A stretch of 46,702 nt of DNA. Origin: a virus. The translations under genes were made by a program, and so were the position numbers. How positions within the stretch are numbered: the stretch's first letter is position 1; the number at the start of each line of letters is the position of its first letter. Location: the IMG/VR virus record IMGVR_UViG_3300030116_002071, positions 999 through 47,700 of that record. The stretch is one strand, 5' to 3'. Shown one piece after another: positions 6,555-14,646 of this stretch. The notes under the pieces are model-generated. The model ran no database searches. It saw only the letters and a list, made by a program, of their open reading frames with translations, and was not told where the DNA came from.

Positions 6555-6821
6555 TTATCCTTTGACCAAACGAAACTTTCTACGAAGCATTTTTGCTCGA
6601 ACACTACGTCTATAAGATAATTCCTCTTCGGATAATTCTCCTATGTCTACATCATACGTTATATCATCTACTTTTTGCGCAGTGGTGCATGCTTGAAGAA
6701 TATCTTTAATATCATTATGGGTAGAGAGTAACTCTAAAAGAGCATTACTAACGGTTATGTAATCATCAAACGAAAGTTTGTCTGCAAGATCCTTGAATAA
6801 TGTCACGTATTTTTTCTTCAT
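6555..6821 (-). CDS. Hypothetical protein, 88 aa
   Basis: The frame is open to ATG 6830, but ATG 6821 is preferred because GGAG sits 5 nt upstream. The N-terminal half is helical (KDLADKLSFDDY...LLELLS), then an acidic stretch and a very basic C-terminus (YRRSVRAKMLRRKFRL). No family is recognised. It lies 6 nt before the next gene, so they form one operon. Confidence 0.65.
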   Translation of the reverse strand: MKKKYVTLFKDLADKLSFDDYITVSNALLELLSTHNDIKDILQACTTAQKVDDITYDVDIGELSEEELSYRRSVRAKMLRRKFRLVKG

Positions 6822-6833
6822 AAGCTCCATGTT

Positions 6834-6847
6834 GGTAGAGATTTACT
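6834..6847. repeat. Single copy of GGTAGAGATTTACT element
   Basis: A 14-bp exact match to the element at 6028-6041, just upstream of the minus-strand gene ending at 6555 and not in its frame. This copy shows that the repeat is a DNA element and not only a protein repeat. Confidence 0.7.
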
Positions 6848-6895
6848 AAATTTTTTTCGTGACTCATGCTTCTCTGCATCAAGCAGTTATATATA

Positions 6896-6923
6896 TGTAT
6901 AGCATTGATTTTGGTATTGACAA
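6896..6923 (-). promoter_or_regulatory. Candidate promoter for the 6042-6821 genes
   Basis: Minus strand: TTGTCA, 16 nt, TATACA. It begins right after the stop of the small basic ORF at 6925 and has the 16-nt spacing of the other candidate promoters. The rest of the leader (to 6821) carries the repeated element at 6834. Confidence 0.35.
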
Positions 6924-6924
6924 G

Positions 6925-7038
6925 TTATTTTGTTTTACACACACAAAGTCTTCCGAACAATCTTCTCTTAATGTCAGAAAAAATTTTTCGGATTTTCTTT
7001 TTTAGCTTCGTGATGCGTGAATCAGGCTTTCTTCCCAT
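6925..7038 (-). CDS. 37-residue strongly basic protein
   Basis: ATG 7038 has a good ribosome site, AAAGGAG with 6-nt spacing. The product is dominated by Lys/Arg (KLKKKIRKIF, IKRRLFGR) with two Cys near the end (CVC). It may bind nucleic acid or a membrane; the family is unknown. It follows the RHH-like gene by 14 nt and is probably co-transcribed. Confidence 0.6.
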   Translation of the reverse strand: MGRKPDSRITKLKKKIRKIFSDIKRRLFGRLCVCKTK

Positions 7039-7052
7039 AGCACACTCCTTTA

Positions 7053-7244
7053 TTAACTATTTAATAGGTTTTTCTTATACTTGTCTATAGAAATTTTTTC
7101 CTTTTTAGCTTCGGCAGCTACGTGTTGATCCACGATCATACCAATCATGGCAGCGGGAGATCGGTATGTTTTATCACATAGAGCTTTTAAAACATCATAA
7201 TCTTTTACTCGAACTGCAACACTTTTCCATTTCTTAATATCCAT
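7053..7244 (-). CDS. Small ribbon-helix-helix-like protein, possible transcription regulator
   Basis: 63 residues with AAGGAG before ATG 7244. The pattern SVAVRVKDYDVLKALCDKT then SPAAMIGMIVDQHV resembles a beta strand followed by two helices, as in CopG/Arc-type ribbon-helix-helix DNA-binding proteins. Such proteins bind palindromes as dimers, and palindromes overlap several promoters here. A candidate promoter lies at 7278-7305. The fold is inferred from pattern only. Confidence 0.6.
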   Translation of the reverse strand: MDIKKWKSVAVRVKDYDVLKALCDKTYRSPAAMIGMIVDQHVAAEAKKEKISIDKYKKNLLNS

Positions 7245-7277
7245 TGTACTCCTTATATTTAGTTGTTATATAATATG

Positions 7278-7305
7278 ATAATACTATATATATGGGATAA
7301 GTCAA
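7278..7305 (-). promoter_or_regulatory. Candidate sigma70-like promoter
   Basis: Minus strand: TTGACT, 16 nt, TATTAT (followed by CATA), with a leader of about 30 nt and AAGGAG before the RHH-like gene. The -10 context TATTATCATA is the same as at 14603-14630. Confidence 0.55.
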
Positions 7306-7324
7306 GTCCAATTGCAAGATCATA

Positions 7325-7334
7325 AGAGATTTAC
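7325..7334. repeat. AGAGATTTAC repeat core at the end of polA
   Basis: The 10-bp core of the dispersed element recurs across the polA stop codon, next to the promoter at 7278-7305. The flanks are not conserved, so it may be coincidental. Confidence 0.35.
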
Positions 7335-9205
7335 ATGGCCTCGCCAAAATCTTTTCCTAATGCGATATCCACAACATTGGGAACATTGAGCTTAACACAA
7401 TCTTGCATAGTGGTTTGTATTTGTTGTATGTCTTTTTTATCTTTGACGTTGAAACATAATTCATCATGAATTTGCACAATCGGTAAATGACCCAGTTCAT
7501 AGCACGATACGATTGCTTGCTTGGTTTGATCGGCGGCTGATCCTTGAATCAATCGGTTCAAAGCCTTGTAAGTAAAAGCACGTTTGATGTTAGCACGACC
7601 ATACTTTGCAGAAGCGTTTTCATATTGCTCAGGAGTATGTAGACCAAAATCTTTTGGCTCCCATAAATTAAAACGACACTTACGACCAAGCTTTGTTCTA
7701 ATTGTGCCCTCATCATTTGCTTTACCCATACAACGATCAGATAGTAGTTTTACAAAAGGTACTTTGCGATTGTATTTTGCAATAAGAGCGTTTGCTTCGT
7801 CATATCCTAATCCTAACATAGTGGCTAGTTTCTTCTTACCCATACCATACATCAAGCCAAGTCCAATAGTCTTTGCTTCTTTACGACCAATGCCACAAAT
7901 GTCAGCTACTGTTTGATGAAAGTCTGCATCTGCGTTTTCATACGCTTCTACTAACTCTTGACTACCTTGATACCCTTCACCAATGCTACTTGCATAATGT
8001 ACCACCAGTCTTGGTTCTTGTTGACTGTAGTCGAAACTTCCCCACTTACACCCTTGTTCCGGTAAAAACAACCCTCGTATCATAGGGCCGAACTCTTTGT
8101 TTCTGGCAGGCAGTTGTTGTAGGTTAGGGTTTGACATAGAAAGCCTACCAGAAACGGTGCCACCAGAGTCGTTTCGGAGTTGTTGTATTTCAGCATGTAT
8201 GCGACCCTGGTGTTCGTATTTCATAATACTCGATAAAAAGGTATTATGGAACTTATTTATTTCTCTTGCTTGTACGATCAGCTTACTAATCTCTGACTCG
8301 TTGTTCATTAACCACTGTTGCGTGAAGCTTGGCTCTTTACTCTTTTCTGTCTTAGGATATTCAATACCTAATTTATCATACGCATCAGCGATCTGACGAG
8401 CCGCCCAGATGTCAACATCTTTACCGGCTAGTTGCTTAATTTTATACAACGTATCTTTCTCACGCACCTGAAAATCTTTTTGTAGTTTCTGTGCCTTTTC
8501 TACATCAACACGCACTCCCTTTTGTCGCATCTGTAATAAGATAGGCAGTAATGTTTTTTCTAACTCCCAGATAGTAGATAGGTTTTGTTTGTAGAGTTCA
8601 TGTTTAAAGCGTTGCCACAATAAATAAGTAAGTCTTGCATCTTGCTCGGCGTAATGTCCAACATGTTCGGCAGGCAACTTCCACATCTCTTGTTTTGGAT
8701 CTACTCCATGAGCCTTAGCTGCTTCGATCAAATCGGTTTCGGCTTTTAACTCTCCTACATAATCTTTAGCTAAACTGTTAAGCTTATAAGAGTATCGGTT
8801 TTCATCAATTAACGCTCCTGCAATCATAGTGTCTACGATTTCCCCATGAACCTTGATACCATACGATTGCAACCACCCTACATCATACTGTGCATTGTGA
8901 AATATCTTACGACAAGGTAGAGCGCATACATCTTTCATGTATCGTAAGACTTGTTCTTTAATTAAATTACCACCACCGAAATGATCCATAGGGTAATAAC
9001 CTTGCCACCCCTCAACGGCTACGGCAAAACCTACAATCTTTCCTCGACCTGTAGCCCAACCGGCTCCTAATCCCTGATTGATCCCTTCATCTTTGGTTTC
9101 TAAATCAATAGCGATCTCTTTTGCTCCAGATAAATCTTTATATTCTGAAGGCGCTGACCATAAATTAGGTTTATAATTAAATACTAACTGCAATCTATTC
9201 ACCAA
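7331..9205 (-). CDS. polA: Family A DNA polymerase with 3'-5' exonuclease domain
   Basis: 624 residues; no ATG start exists, and translation begins at TTG 9205 or, more likely, GTG 9202 after GGGGG. Exonuclease motifs: Asp34-Leu-Glu36, FHNAQYDVGW, and YAEQDARLTYLLW. Polymerase motif A holds Asp392 (FDYSQQEPRL), motif B is KTIGLGLMYG and motif C is His580-Asp-Glu. It has no 5' nuclease domain, as usual for phage enzymes. The residue matching E. coli Pol I Phe762 is Leu449. It is the replicative polymerase of this phage. Confidence 0.97.
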   Translation of the reverse strand: MVNRLQLVFNYKPNLWSAPSEYKDLSGAKEIAIDLETKDEGINQGLGAGWATGRGKIVGFAVAVEGWQGYYPMDHFGGGNLIKEQVLRYMKDVCALPCRKIFHNAQYDVGWLQSYGIKVHGEIVDTMIAGALIDENRYSYKLNSLAKDYVGELKAETDLIEAAKAHGVDPKQEMWKLPAEHVGHYAEQDARLTYLLWQRFKHELYKQNLSTIWELEKTLLPILLQMRQKGVRVDVEKAQKLQKDFQVREKDTLYKIKQLAGKDVDIWAARQIADAYDKLGIEYPKTEKSKEPSFTQQWLMNNESEISKLIVQAREINKFHNTFLSSIMKYEHQGRIHAEIQQLRNDSGGTVSGRLSMSNPNLQQLPARNKEFGPMIRGLFLPEQGCKWGSFDYSQQEPRLVVHYASSIGEGYQGSQELVEAYENADADFHQTVADICGIGRKEAKTIGLGLMYGMGKKKLATMLGLGYDEANALIAKYNRKVPFVKLLSDRCMGKANDEGTIRTKLGRKCRFNLWEPKDFGLHTPEQYENASAKYGRANIKRAFTYKALNRLIQGSAADQTKQAIVSCYELGHLPIVQIHDELCFNVKDKKDIQQIQTTMQDCVKLNVPNVVDIALGKDFGEAM

Positions 9206-9299
9206 ACCCCCAGAAAACTAGGCTTTTTATTGTAAAACCCGTTTAAATGACCACTGAGTGCCTGTAAACAAGTCTTGCTTATGATTCTACCTCGGTTTT

Positions 9300-9470
9300 T
9301 CATTTTTTATATATGTTTAATAACATCTCTTGTGTTTTTTTTCTTTGTTCCATTTCTTTTTTTGTTTTGTCTGACAAATGTAATTTACCTTTCTCATCTG
9401 CAACCCACATAGGTGGGGGAAGAGGCATTAACAAAATAGGATGGTGATATTTTTTTCTTCTTTTACCCAT
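9300..9470 (-). CDS. Small basic hypothetical protein, 56 aa
   Basis: ATG 9470 overlaps the end of the DUF3310 gene (ATGGGTAA). The protein is basic at both ends with a central hydrophobic and proline-rich stretch (ILLMPLPPPMWV). Coupled translation is likely. About 95 nt without a gene follow before polA. Unknown family. Confidence 0.6.
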   Translation of the reverse strand: MGKRRKKYHHPILLMPLPPPMWVADEKGKLHLSDKTKKEMEQRKKTQEMLLNIYKK

Positions 9471-9675
9471 AATCTCTCTCTAATATCATTTCTAAGTAAT
9501 GTATTGCTTTTTTAATATCATCAGCTTTACCTTTACTTTGATGACGACAAACATACTTAATCACATTACCTTCTGCAAACAATAACTTATTGTCATTAAT
9601 AAATTGTGAAGGCTGTATCTTATAATTTTGGTAATGCTTTCCACCCTTTACCCACAAGTTGTTTTTCTCTTTCAT
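9463..9675 (-). CDS. DUF3310 protein (T7 gp1.7-like)
   Basis: 70 residues carrying HYQNYKIQPSQFI, LLFAEGNVIKYVCRH and KADDIKKAIHYLEM, the pattern of DUF3310, the family of T7 gp1.7 nucleotide kinase. It probably helps nucleotide supply during replication, although it contains little more than the domain core. Ribosome site AGGAAG lies inside the upstream overlapping gene. The neighbours are replication genes, which fits. Confidence 0.8.
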   Translation of the reverse strand: MKEKNNLWVKGGKHYQNYKIQPSQFINDNKLLFAEGNVIKYVCRHQSKGKADDIKKAIHYLEMILERDYG

Positions 9676-9802
9676 GTTCTTCCTTTGTTTTTAATGTAAA
9701 ACCATCTCGTATTAAATCAAATAGTTTATTCTCTACCTCAGCTTTTGTAGGTCTAGTATTAAACTCTAATTTTAAATTAATAAACCATTTCTTTTCTTTC
9801 AT
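9620..9802 (-). CDS. Hypothetical protein, 60 aa, overlapping the DUF3310 gene
   Basis: ATG 9802 after AGGAATATT; it overlaps the next gene by 56 nt, the longest overlap in this block. Basic, with a helix PTKAEVENKLFDLIRDG. It carries the ribosome site of the following gene. Unknown function. Confidence 0.6.
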   Translation of the reverse strand: MKEKKWFINLKLEFNTRPTKAEVENKLFDLIRDGFTLKTKEEHEREKQLVGKGWKALPKL

Positions 9803-9867
9803 AATATTCCTGCATTTTGTAATCCTATGATTGTACTAACAATAGTATACATAATTAAAATCGTCAT
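9799..9867 (-). CDS. 22-residue hydrophobic micropeptide
   Basis: ATG 9867 is preceded by a very strong AAGGAGG site. The product (MTILIMYTIVSTIIGLQNAG plus Ile-Leu) is one hydrophobic helix. It begins within the end of the zinc-ribbon gene and stops by ATGA overlap with the next gene. It is the counterpart in size of the peptide at 5128-5196. Confidence 0.5.
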   Translation of the reverse strand: MTILIMYTIVSTIIGLQNAGIL

Positions 9868-10051
9868 AAAAACCTCCTTCAGTTAGAGTTTTTTTTTCAT
9901 TTTCATTGTCTTCTTTGTCTCCCCAGTATACTAAAATAAAGGCATTACAATTTGGACAAGATAAATTTGTTACTATTAAATGTTCTTCATGTTCTTCACA
10001 GTCATGGTCGCCACCCCATATTAGTTCTGTGCCACAATTATAACATTTCAT
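9836..10051 (-). CDS. Small zinc-ribbon protein, 71 aa
   Basis: Cys3-x2-Cys6 and Cys32-x2-Cys35 make a zinc-ribbon pattern, with an acidic, His-containing loop between them. Ribosome site AGGAGAG; start overlaps the helicase stop (ATGA), so it is translationally coupled. It may act with the replication proteins; no specific function is recognised. Confidence 0.75.
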   Translation of the reverse strand: MKCYNCGTELIWGGDHDCEEHEEHLIVTNLSCPNCNAFILVYWGDKEDNENEKKTLTEGGFYDDFNYVYYC

Positions 10052-11664
10052 GATGCTCTCCTTTCTTGTAAAAAAATTAAATAATCACTACCGATTGGAT
10101 AGTTATAATGATGTGTAGTAGACAAAATATGTAACGACTCTTTTGCTCTTGTTACACCTGTATAATACACACGCTTCTCATCAGATCGTTCTTCTATATT
10201 CTTTTTGTTAAATGACGCAGGCCAATTTGTCTTTGAGTAAATACAAACATGATTAGCTTCACCACCCTTTACACTATGAATAGTATCAATAATAATATTT
10301 GGTTTCTTGTTTATTGTTTCTTGACCATAGTGTTTTAACAAACGAATAAAATACATAACCTGTTTTGGTTGAAAGTTTCTTTTTAATATATCCCACCAAG
10401 GTTTTTTAGATTCTTCTTCATTAAGCTCTAGTCCCGCCCATTCTACTAAACCGGCATAGTTAAAGTTTTGTGTAAGAGGTATGTTGTTCCAAAATTTTGG
10501 TGTTCTAAAATCATAGTGTTTTAAGTCTCGTAAATACTTATACATGTTTTCTGCTTGGTCTTTTGTAATCGTGTTGCCTTTCGATATAGATGTCCAAGAC
10601 TTAATAGCATCCCATTGTTTAGAATCAAAAGACTTATTGCCTTGGTTGTCAGAAAAATATAAACCTAAATTCTTTGCTGCCATTTTTAGTTCGTTTACTG
10701 TAGAGTGAACTCTTCCTAATATATACCAACTACCTTTTAGTTTATGAAACGGTATCTCTTGAAAATTTAAATAGCGTTTTACATGTCCTTCTTTATCTCC
10801 GTAGTGATATTCTTTTTCTACACTATCTAAAATACCTCTTCGTATAATTTGTGAAAAGTGATGTATGTTTTTTCCAAACCTTCTTGTCTTTCGTAATATA
10901 ACTTTGCGACCTGGAAAGTAAGTTGTGAAATATTTAGGATCAGCACCGTTCCATTTATATATACCTTGATCATCATCTCCTGCTAAATAAATACGTTTTG
11001 TATTGTCTGCTATTTTATAAATGACTGACCATTGTAACGGTGTAAAATCTTGTGCTTCATCTAATATCAATACTTCTAGTTCTGGAAAGTTTACTTCATG
11101 AATGGCTCGTTCAATCATGTCAGTAAAATCTATGAAGCTATCTTTTTTATAATGCTCGTAGGTACTAACTTTTCTAAGAAAAATATCCAGAGAATCTTTT
11201 TTGTAAGATTCTTTTTTATAAGTAAGAACTGGATCTTCCATCATGTTCCTTGCTTTATCGTAAATGCCTAATGACCAATCTCTATACATAAAACCATCAT
11301 CAGATAATCGCTTATCACTACCTTTAATAATTTTAGTTTGTAGTGCATAATCTAACATACAGTTTTTAGGATCAAACACTTCTTCATCAAAGTATCGTCT
11401 ACAATATTTATGTAGTGTTTTAAATCGTTGAAAGTCTTCTAGTGTGTATTTACTAAATGCAGATAACGCTCTGTCGATTGCAGTATCAACTGCTTTGTTC
11501 GTAAAAGATATAAACGCAATATCTTTTGGATGTATACCTTTGCGTAAATAATTTTTTAATATTCTCTCCACCAACGTATATGTTTTACCAGTTCCCGGTG
11601 GCCCGAAAATCTTTATGGTTTTATTATATATTTCTTTTTGCTTCTGGTGTTTTGAATTTTGCAT
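10048..11664 (-). CDS. UvrD/PcrA-like superfamily 1 DNA helicase
   Basis: 538 residues if started at ATG 11664, which has GAGGA 6 nt upstream; the frame extends four codons to ATG 11676. Walker A is GPPGTGKT near residues 20-27, Walker B LILDEAQD, then AGDDDQGIYKW (motif III), IIDTIHSVKGGEA (motif V) and VYYTGVTRAKESLHIL (motif VI). It is shorter than PcrA (about 720 residues) but has all motifs. Likely unwinds DNA during replication or repair. It overlaps the end of the primase gene. Confidence 0.92.
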   Translation of the reverse strand: MQNSKHQKQKEIYNKTIKIFGPPGTGKTYTLVERILKNYLRKGIHPKDIAFISFTNKAVDTAIDRALSAFSKYTLEDFQRFKTLHKYCRRYFDEEVFDPKNCMLDYALQTKIIKGSDKRLSDDGFMYRDWSLGIYDKARNMMEDPVLTYKKESYKKDSLDIFLRKVSTYEHYKKDSFIDFTDMIERAIHEVNFPELEVLILDEAQDFTPLQWSVIYKIADNTKRIYLAGDDDQGIYKWNGADPKYFTTYFPGRKVILRKTRRFGKNIHHFSQIIRRGILDSVEKEYHYGDKEGHVKRYLNFQEIPFHKLKGSWYILGRVHSTVNELKMAAKNLGLYFSDNQGNKSFDSKQWDAIKSWTSISKGNTITKDQAENMYKYLRDLKHYDFRTPKFWNNIPLTQNFNYAGLVEWAGLELNEEESKKPWWDILKRNFQPKQVMYFIRLLKHYGQETINKKPNIIIDTIHSVKGGEANHVCIYSKTNWPASFNKKNIEERSDEKRVYYTGVTRAKESLHILSTTHHYNYPIGSDYLIFLQERRAS

Positions 11665-13195
11665 GGTAATCCTCATCCATTTCGGATACGTCCTTTTTAT
11701 CTGTTCTATTCTGTATGGCTTGATGACTTACAAAATTAGGCATGTCTACAAACCATACGTTCTTCTCCCCCTCTTTATAATCAACTCGTTTACAGTTTAA
11801 CATACGCAGTGCATCAGCAGTAGTGTTAAATGTCTTTGATGCGTTTTTCTTCAAAAATCTATCGAGTGTAAGTTTTTTAAAATAACAAACATTTGTCTTA
11901 GAATCTAAAACCACATAGCCGTCTTTTAATCGGTCATATTTATCTTGTTCTATATGTGATTCAAAAAAATCTTTTAATACTGTATAACGCTCCTCTTCTA
12001 CTGTATCCATGTATTGATGATCCGTTGACTCTTGAGCCCTCTCTACAATACTCTTCATTAATAATTCAAAAGGACTAGGACCCTTTCTAGGTTTTGGTAA
12101 TGTCAACCAATACACTTTGTGTCGTAATAGTTTTACTCGCCAAGCTTTTTCATCTTTCATATCTTCTGGTGACACTGTGATTCGTGATCCCTTGTAATCA
12201 AACTCCCACCAGATACTTTTTGTATCTTGTATGTATACTATGTTTTCAAAGTCATGAATTACATCTGGTACAGATTCTGCTATGCCAAGCTTCCTAGTTT
12301 TACATACTTCTTTATTGCAGATAGCATTAAACTCTGGATGTTTGGGTGGACATTGATAACTGTAACTTCCTTTGTGTACAGATTTAGATAAACTAGATAC
12401 TTCAGTGATAGGCAACGGTGTTGTAAATATTTCTTTATTTCTTTGCATAATAATTTCTTGCAAGTCTGTATAATTTAAGTTTGAATTCTTCTTCATTTCT
12501 AACACACAAACATTGTACAAGTATTGATGGCGCATACCACCACTCCACTTTTCTGTAATTAATTTTTGCACACATGGTGGATACAAAGACCACTGTGATT
12601 CTATTTCATATTCTTTTACTTCTAACTTATAAAAGTTAGCGGGAGTTATCATACGTTTTTTAGCAATCTCTATAAACTGTCCTATAAGAACAGGTGTACC
12701 GGTTTCATTAAAAGCAAACTCCATAGATGCGTTCATATTAAAGTAAGGCATGTTTAATGCTTTATTACATGGGAATATTTCTTGCGCTAAAAAATATTGT
12801 TCATTTACTTCTGATAATTTTTTTACCACCTTTTCTACGGGTGCGTGTTCCGTAAAAAACACAAACACATGCAAGCCACCAGATTTAGATTTAACTGGCA
12901 CTAAGGGTAAATTATATGTGTTTATGATTTCAACGACTTTTTTTTCTGAGTAATCTTTATAACTGTTGGGGTCTATATCTATACAAGCCCACTTGCATTG
13001 TCCATCTATCTCAGGTTTTAAACCTAAACGCAGTTGACCTTTTAAATGTTTTACCCACACCTCTTTTGTGACGGGACTGTGTATCGTTTGATACTTTGCA
13101 GTCTTTTTACCTCGCTCATCGTCTTCCCCCGTAAGAGAAGACGTTATGTAGCGAGTATTGTCACACTCAAAGAGTGACAACAGTTCTTTGTGCAT
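11624..13195 (-). CDS. Archaeo-eukaryotic-type primase (TOTE-like AEP)
   Basis: 523 residues. The AEP catalytic signature is visible: Asp73-x-Asp75 in WACIDID, and SKSGGLHVFVFF at 104-114 with Gly106-Gly-x-His109. This matches the AEP domain known from TOTE conflict proteins and phage primase-polymerases. The long C-terminal half has no clear helicase motif and may be a regulatory or DNA-binding part. It lies between the SSB-like and helicase genes and probably makes primers. The start overlaps the previous stop (TAATG). Confidence 0.8.
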   Translation of the reverse strand: MHKELLSLFECDNTRYITSSLTGEDDERGKKTAKYQTIHSPVTKEVWVKHLKGQLRLGLKPEIDGQCKWACIDIDPNSYKDYSEKKVVEIINTYNLPLVPVKSKSGGLHVFVFFTEHAPVEKVVKKLSEVNEQYFLAQEIFPCNKALNMPYFNMNASMEFAFNETGTPVLIGQFIEIAKKRMITPANFYKLEVKEYEIESQWSLYPPCVQKLITEKWSGGMRHQYLYNVCVLEMKKNSNLNYTDLQEIIMQRNKEIFTTPLPITEVSSLSKSVHKGSYSYQCPPKHPEFNAICNKEVCKTRKLGIAESVPDVIHDFENIVYIQDTKSIWWEFDYKGSRITVSPEDMKDEKAWRVKLLRHKVYWLTLPKPRKGPSPFELLMKSIVERAQESTDHQYMDTVEEERYTVLKDFFESHIEQDKYDRLKDGYVVLDSKTNVCYFKKLTLDRFLKKNASKTFNTTADALRMLNCKRVDYKEGEKNVWFVDMPNFVSHQAIQNRTDKKDVSEMDEDYHAKFKTPEAKRNI

Positions 13196-14016
13196 TAGAA
13201 AGGAGTATCCTCTTCTTTCTTAGATGACTGACTTGGAGATGAACTATCTGCATCATTATCCATAGAATCTCCAAGTATTTTTTTGTTGTTGACAGACTTA
13301 TAAAATTCAGCACCTTGTTGTACAACACTTTCATACTCTGATGTAGTTAAAAGTTTTTCTAACTTCATTTGATAACCCCACCATGTTTGCCCTTTTTTAT
13401 TTTTTTCTTTAGTAGTCTGTAATCTATATACTTGCGCAAAACTAGCTAACTGTATAAATGTTCCAGGATTTTTTTTGGAAGGTATTTTTTGAGCGCTAGT
13501 CATGGAGTTCCACTCATTAGATTTTGTTTTTTGCGTGGACTTCATAATGATAATTACATTTTCAATAGGATTATAATTTTCATCCACTATCATACAAAAA
13601 TGATTACCAGATGCTTCTACATAATTACCGTTTGGTAAATAGTCTTTACTGCCGTCTTTTTTTGTAGTGTTAAAAACTTTATTATCATAATAAATATTGA
13701 CTGGTCTACCCGTAGAATTTGTTTTATCCATTGGCTCCCACTCAACCCATGTTGGCACAAAATAACAAGGGACTACTAACATACCAGTTTTACCACTGTA
13801 TACGTTTCCCGTAATCGCATTATAAAAATCACCTGGTTTTGCTTTACTATTATATTTAGGACTTGACTCCTCTAAGACTTCATTCTCTGCATATAATATT
13901 TTTAATAGTGGTAATTTTATAGAACTCGCATCGATATTTTCTAAACCCATGCCTGCATATTGTTCCATATCAAATGGAACTACGTCATTTTTCTTCTTCG
14001 TTGTTACTTGACTCAT
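13195..14016 (-). CDS. Probable phage single-stranded DNA-binding protein
   Basis: 273 residues, AAAGGAG before ATG 14016. The body is beta-rich with Trp and Tyr (LVVPCYFVPTWVEW, TWWGYQMKLEKL). A disordered Ser/Asp tail ends in Glu-Glu-Asp-Thr-Pro-Phe, which looks like the acidic tip by which SSBs recruit partners. Position between a coiled-coil protein and the primase supports a replication role. No OB-fold was proved. Confidence 0.6.
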   Translation of the reverse strand: MSQVTTKKKNDVVPFDMEQYAGMGLENIDASSIKLPLLKILYAENEVLEESSPKYNSKAKPGDFYNAITGNVYSGKTGMLVVPCYFVPTWVEWEPMDKTNSTGRPVNIYYDNKVFNTTKKDGSKDYLPNGNYVEASGNHFCMIVDENYNPIENVIIIMKSTQKTKSNEWNSMTSAQKIPSKKNPGTFIQLASFAQVYRLQTTKEKNKKGQTWWGYQMKLEKLLTTSEYESVVQQGAEFYKSVNNKKILGDSMDNDADSSSPSQSSKKEEDTPF

Positions 14017-14018
14017 GA

Positions 14019-14582
14019 TTACTCCTTTGTAATTATTTTAGTTTCGTTTTTAATAAATGTACCGAATAAATCAGCAGGTGTACTTTGACCGGCAAGGGTA
14101 CGTTCTTTATACCACTTCTTTAGTCGGTTTCCATGCACACTTTCTTTATGCGATACGATAACACCTCCATTAATAGGATCGTCATATTTTTGCATCACAT
14201 CATGTAAGAAAGCTTTTGCTTCATTATCCTTGGTTCGATCAAATGATGTAATGATTTGATTTTCAATGATATGATCTTGTTCATTGTCTCGTAACCATTG
14301 CATACATTCTTTTCGATTCTTGACCGTTATACTAGCAAAGTAAGACTTCTTAATCTCAACTTTGTTTCCGTCAGAAGTTACTATACTTAGTACCCCGGCT
14401 TGGTGCATCAAGTTTGGTATTGTCTCTTCAGATAACAATCGCTCTTTCTTTTCTAGCTCTTTTAACTCTGCTTGTTTCTTCTCGATTTGTTTCTGAAGCT
14501 CCAATAGGTCGTTGCACTCTTTTGAAATATCAGCTACCAAATCTGTATTGACGCTGATTTTTGATAGTTGTTCTACGTCCAT
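14019..14582 (-). CDS. Coiled-coil replication-module protein, 187 aa
   Basis: Residues 20-55 form a clear coiled coil (LLELQKQIEKKQAELKELEK), followed by a mixed alpha/beta part with MQWLRDNEQDH and a basic segment NRLKKWYKER. Such proteins occur next to SSB-like genes in marine phages, but I do not know its function; a nuclease inhibitor or DNA-binding accessory is possible. It is the first gene after the divergent promoter region 14583-14655. Confidence 0.65.
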   Translation of the reverse strand: MDVEQLSKISVNTDLVADISKECNDLLELQKQIEKKQAELKELEKKERLLSEETIPNLMHQAGVLSIVTSDGNKVEIKKSYFASITVKNRKECMQWLRDNEQDHIIENQIITSFDRTKDNEAKAFLHDVMQKYDDPINGGVIVSHKESVHGNRLKKWYKERTLAGQSTPADLFGTFIKNETKIITKE

Positions 14583-14602
14583 ATTGTCTCCTTTCTCTTA
14601 TG

Positions 14603-14630
14603 ATAATAAACAAATGTCTTGCAATGTCAA
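14603..14630 (-). promoter_or_regulatory. Promoter of the replication operon
   Basis: Minus strand: consensus TTGACA, 16 nt, TATTAT (then CATAAG), and a short leader with AAAGGAG before ATG 14582. This is the best promoter match in the window. It overlaps a candidate plus-strand promoter for the SNF2 gene. Confidence 0.65.
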
Positions 14631-14646
14631 TACAAAAATGTAAGAT
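14619..14646 (+). promoter_or_regulatory. Candidate divergent promoter for the SNF2-type helicase
   Basis: TTGCAA, 16 nt, TAAGAT. The ATG at 14656 is 9 nt after the -10, with no Shine-Dalgarno, so the mRNA would have almost no leader. It lies in the spacer and -35 of the minus-strand promoter, so the two could compete. Confidence 0.35.

Noticed and set aside
6820-6894. A 37-codon minus-strand ORF that would include the repeat at 6834 (starting MQRSMSHEKN)
   Set aside because: It overlaps the start of the 6555-6821 gene in another frame and has only a weak ribosome site; the downstream gene is the better supported.
6866-7090. Plus-strand ORF of 74 codons
   Set aside because: It lies antisense to two small minus-strand genes with strong ribosome sites and has no such site itself.
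7584-8396. Plus-strand ORFs inside polA
   Set aside because: Antisense shadows of a clearly coding polymerase gene.
9206-9299. Promoter for polA in the gap
   Set aside because: TTTACA and TTGTTT occur but none has a matching -10; polA is probably read from upstream genes.
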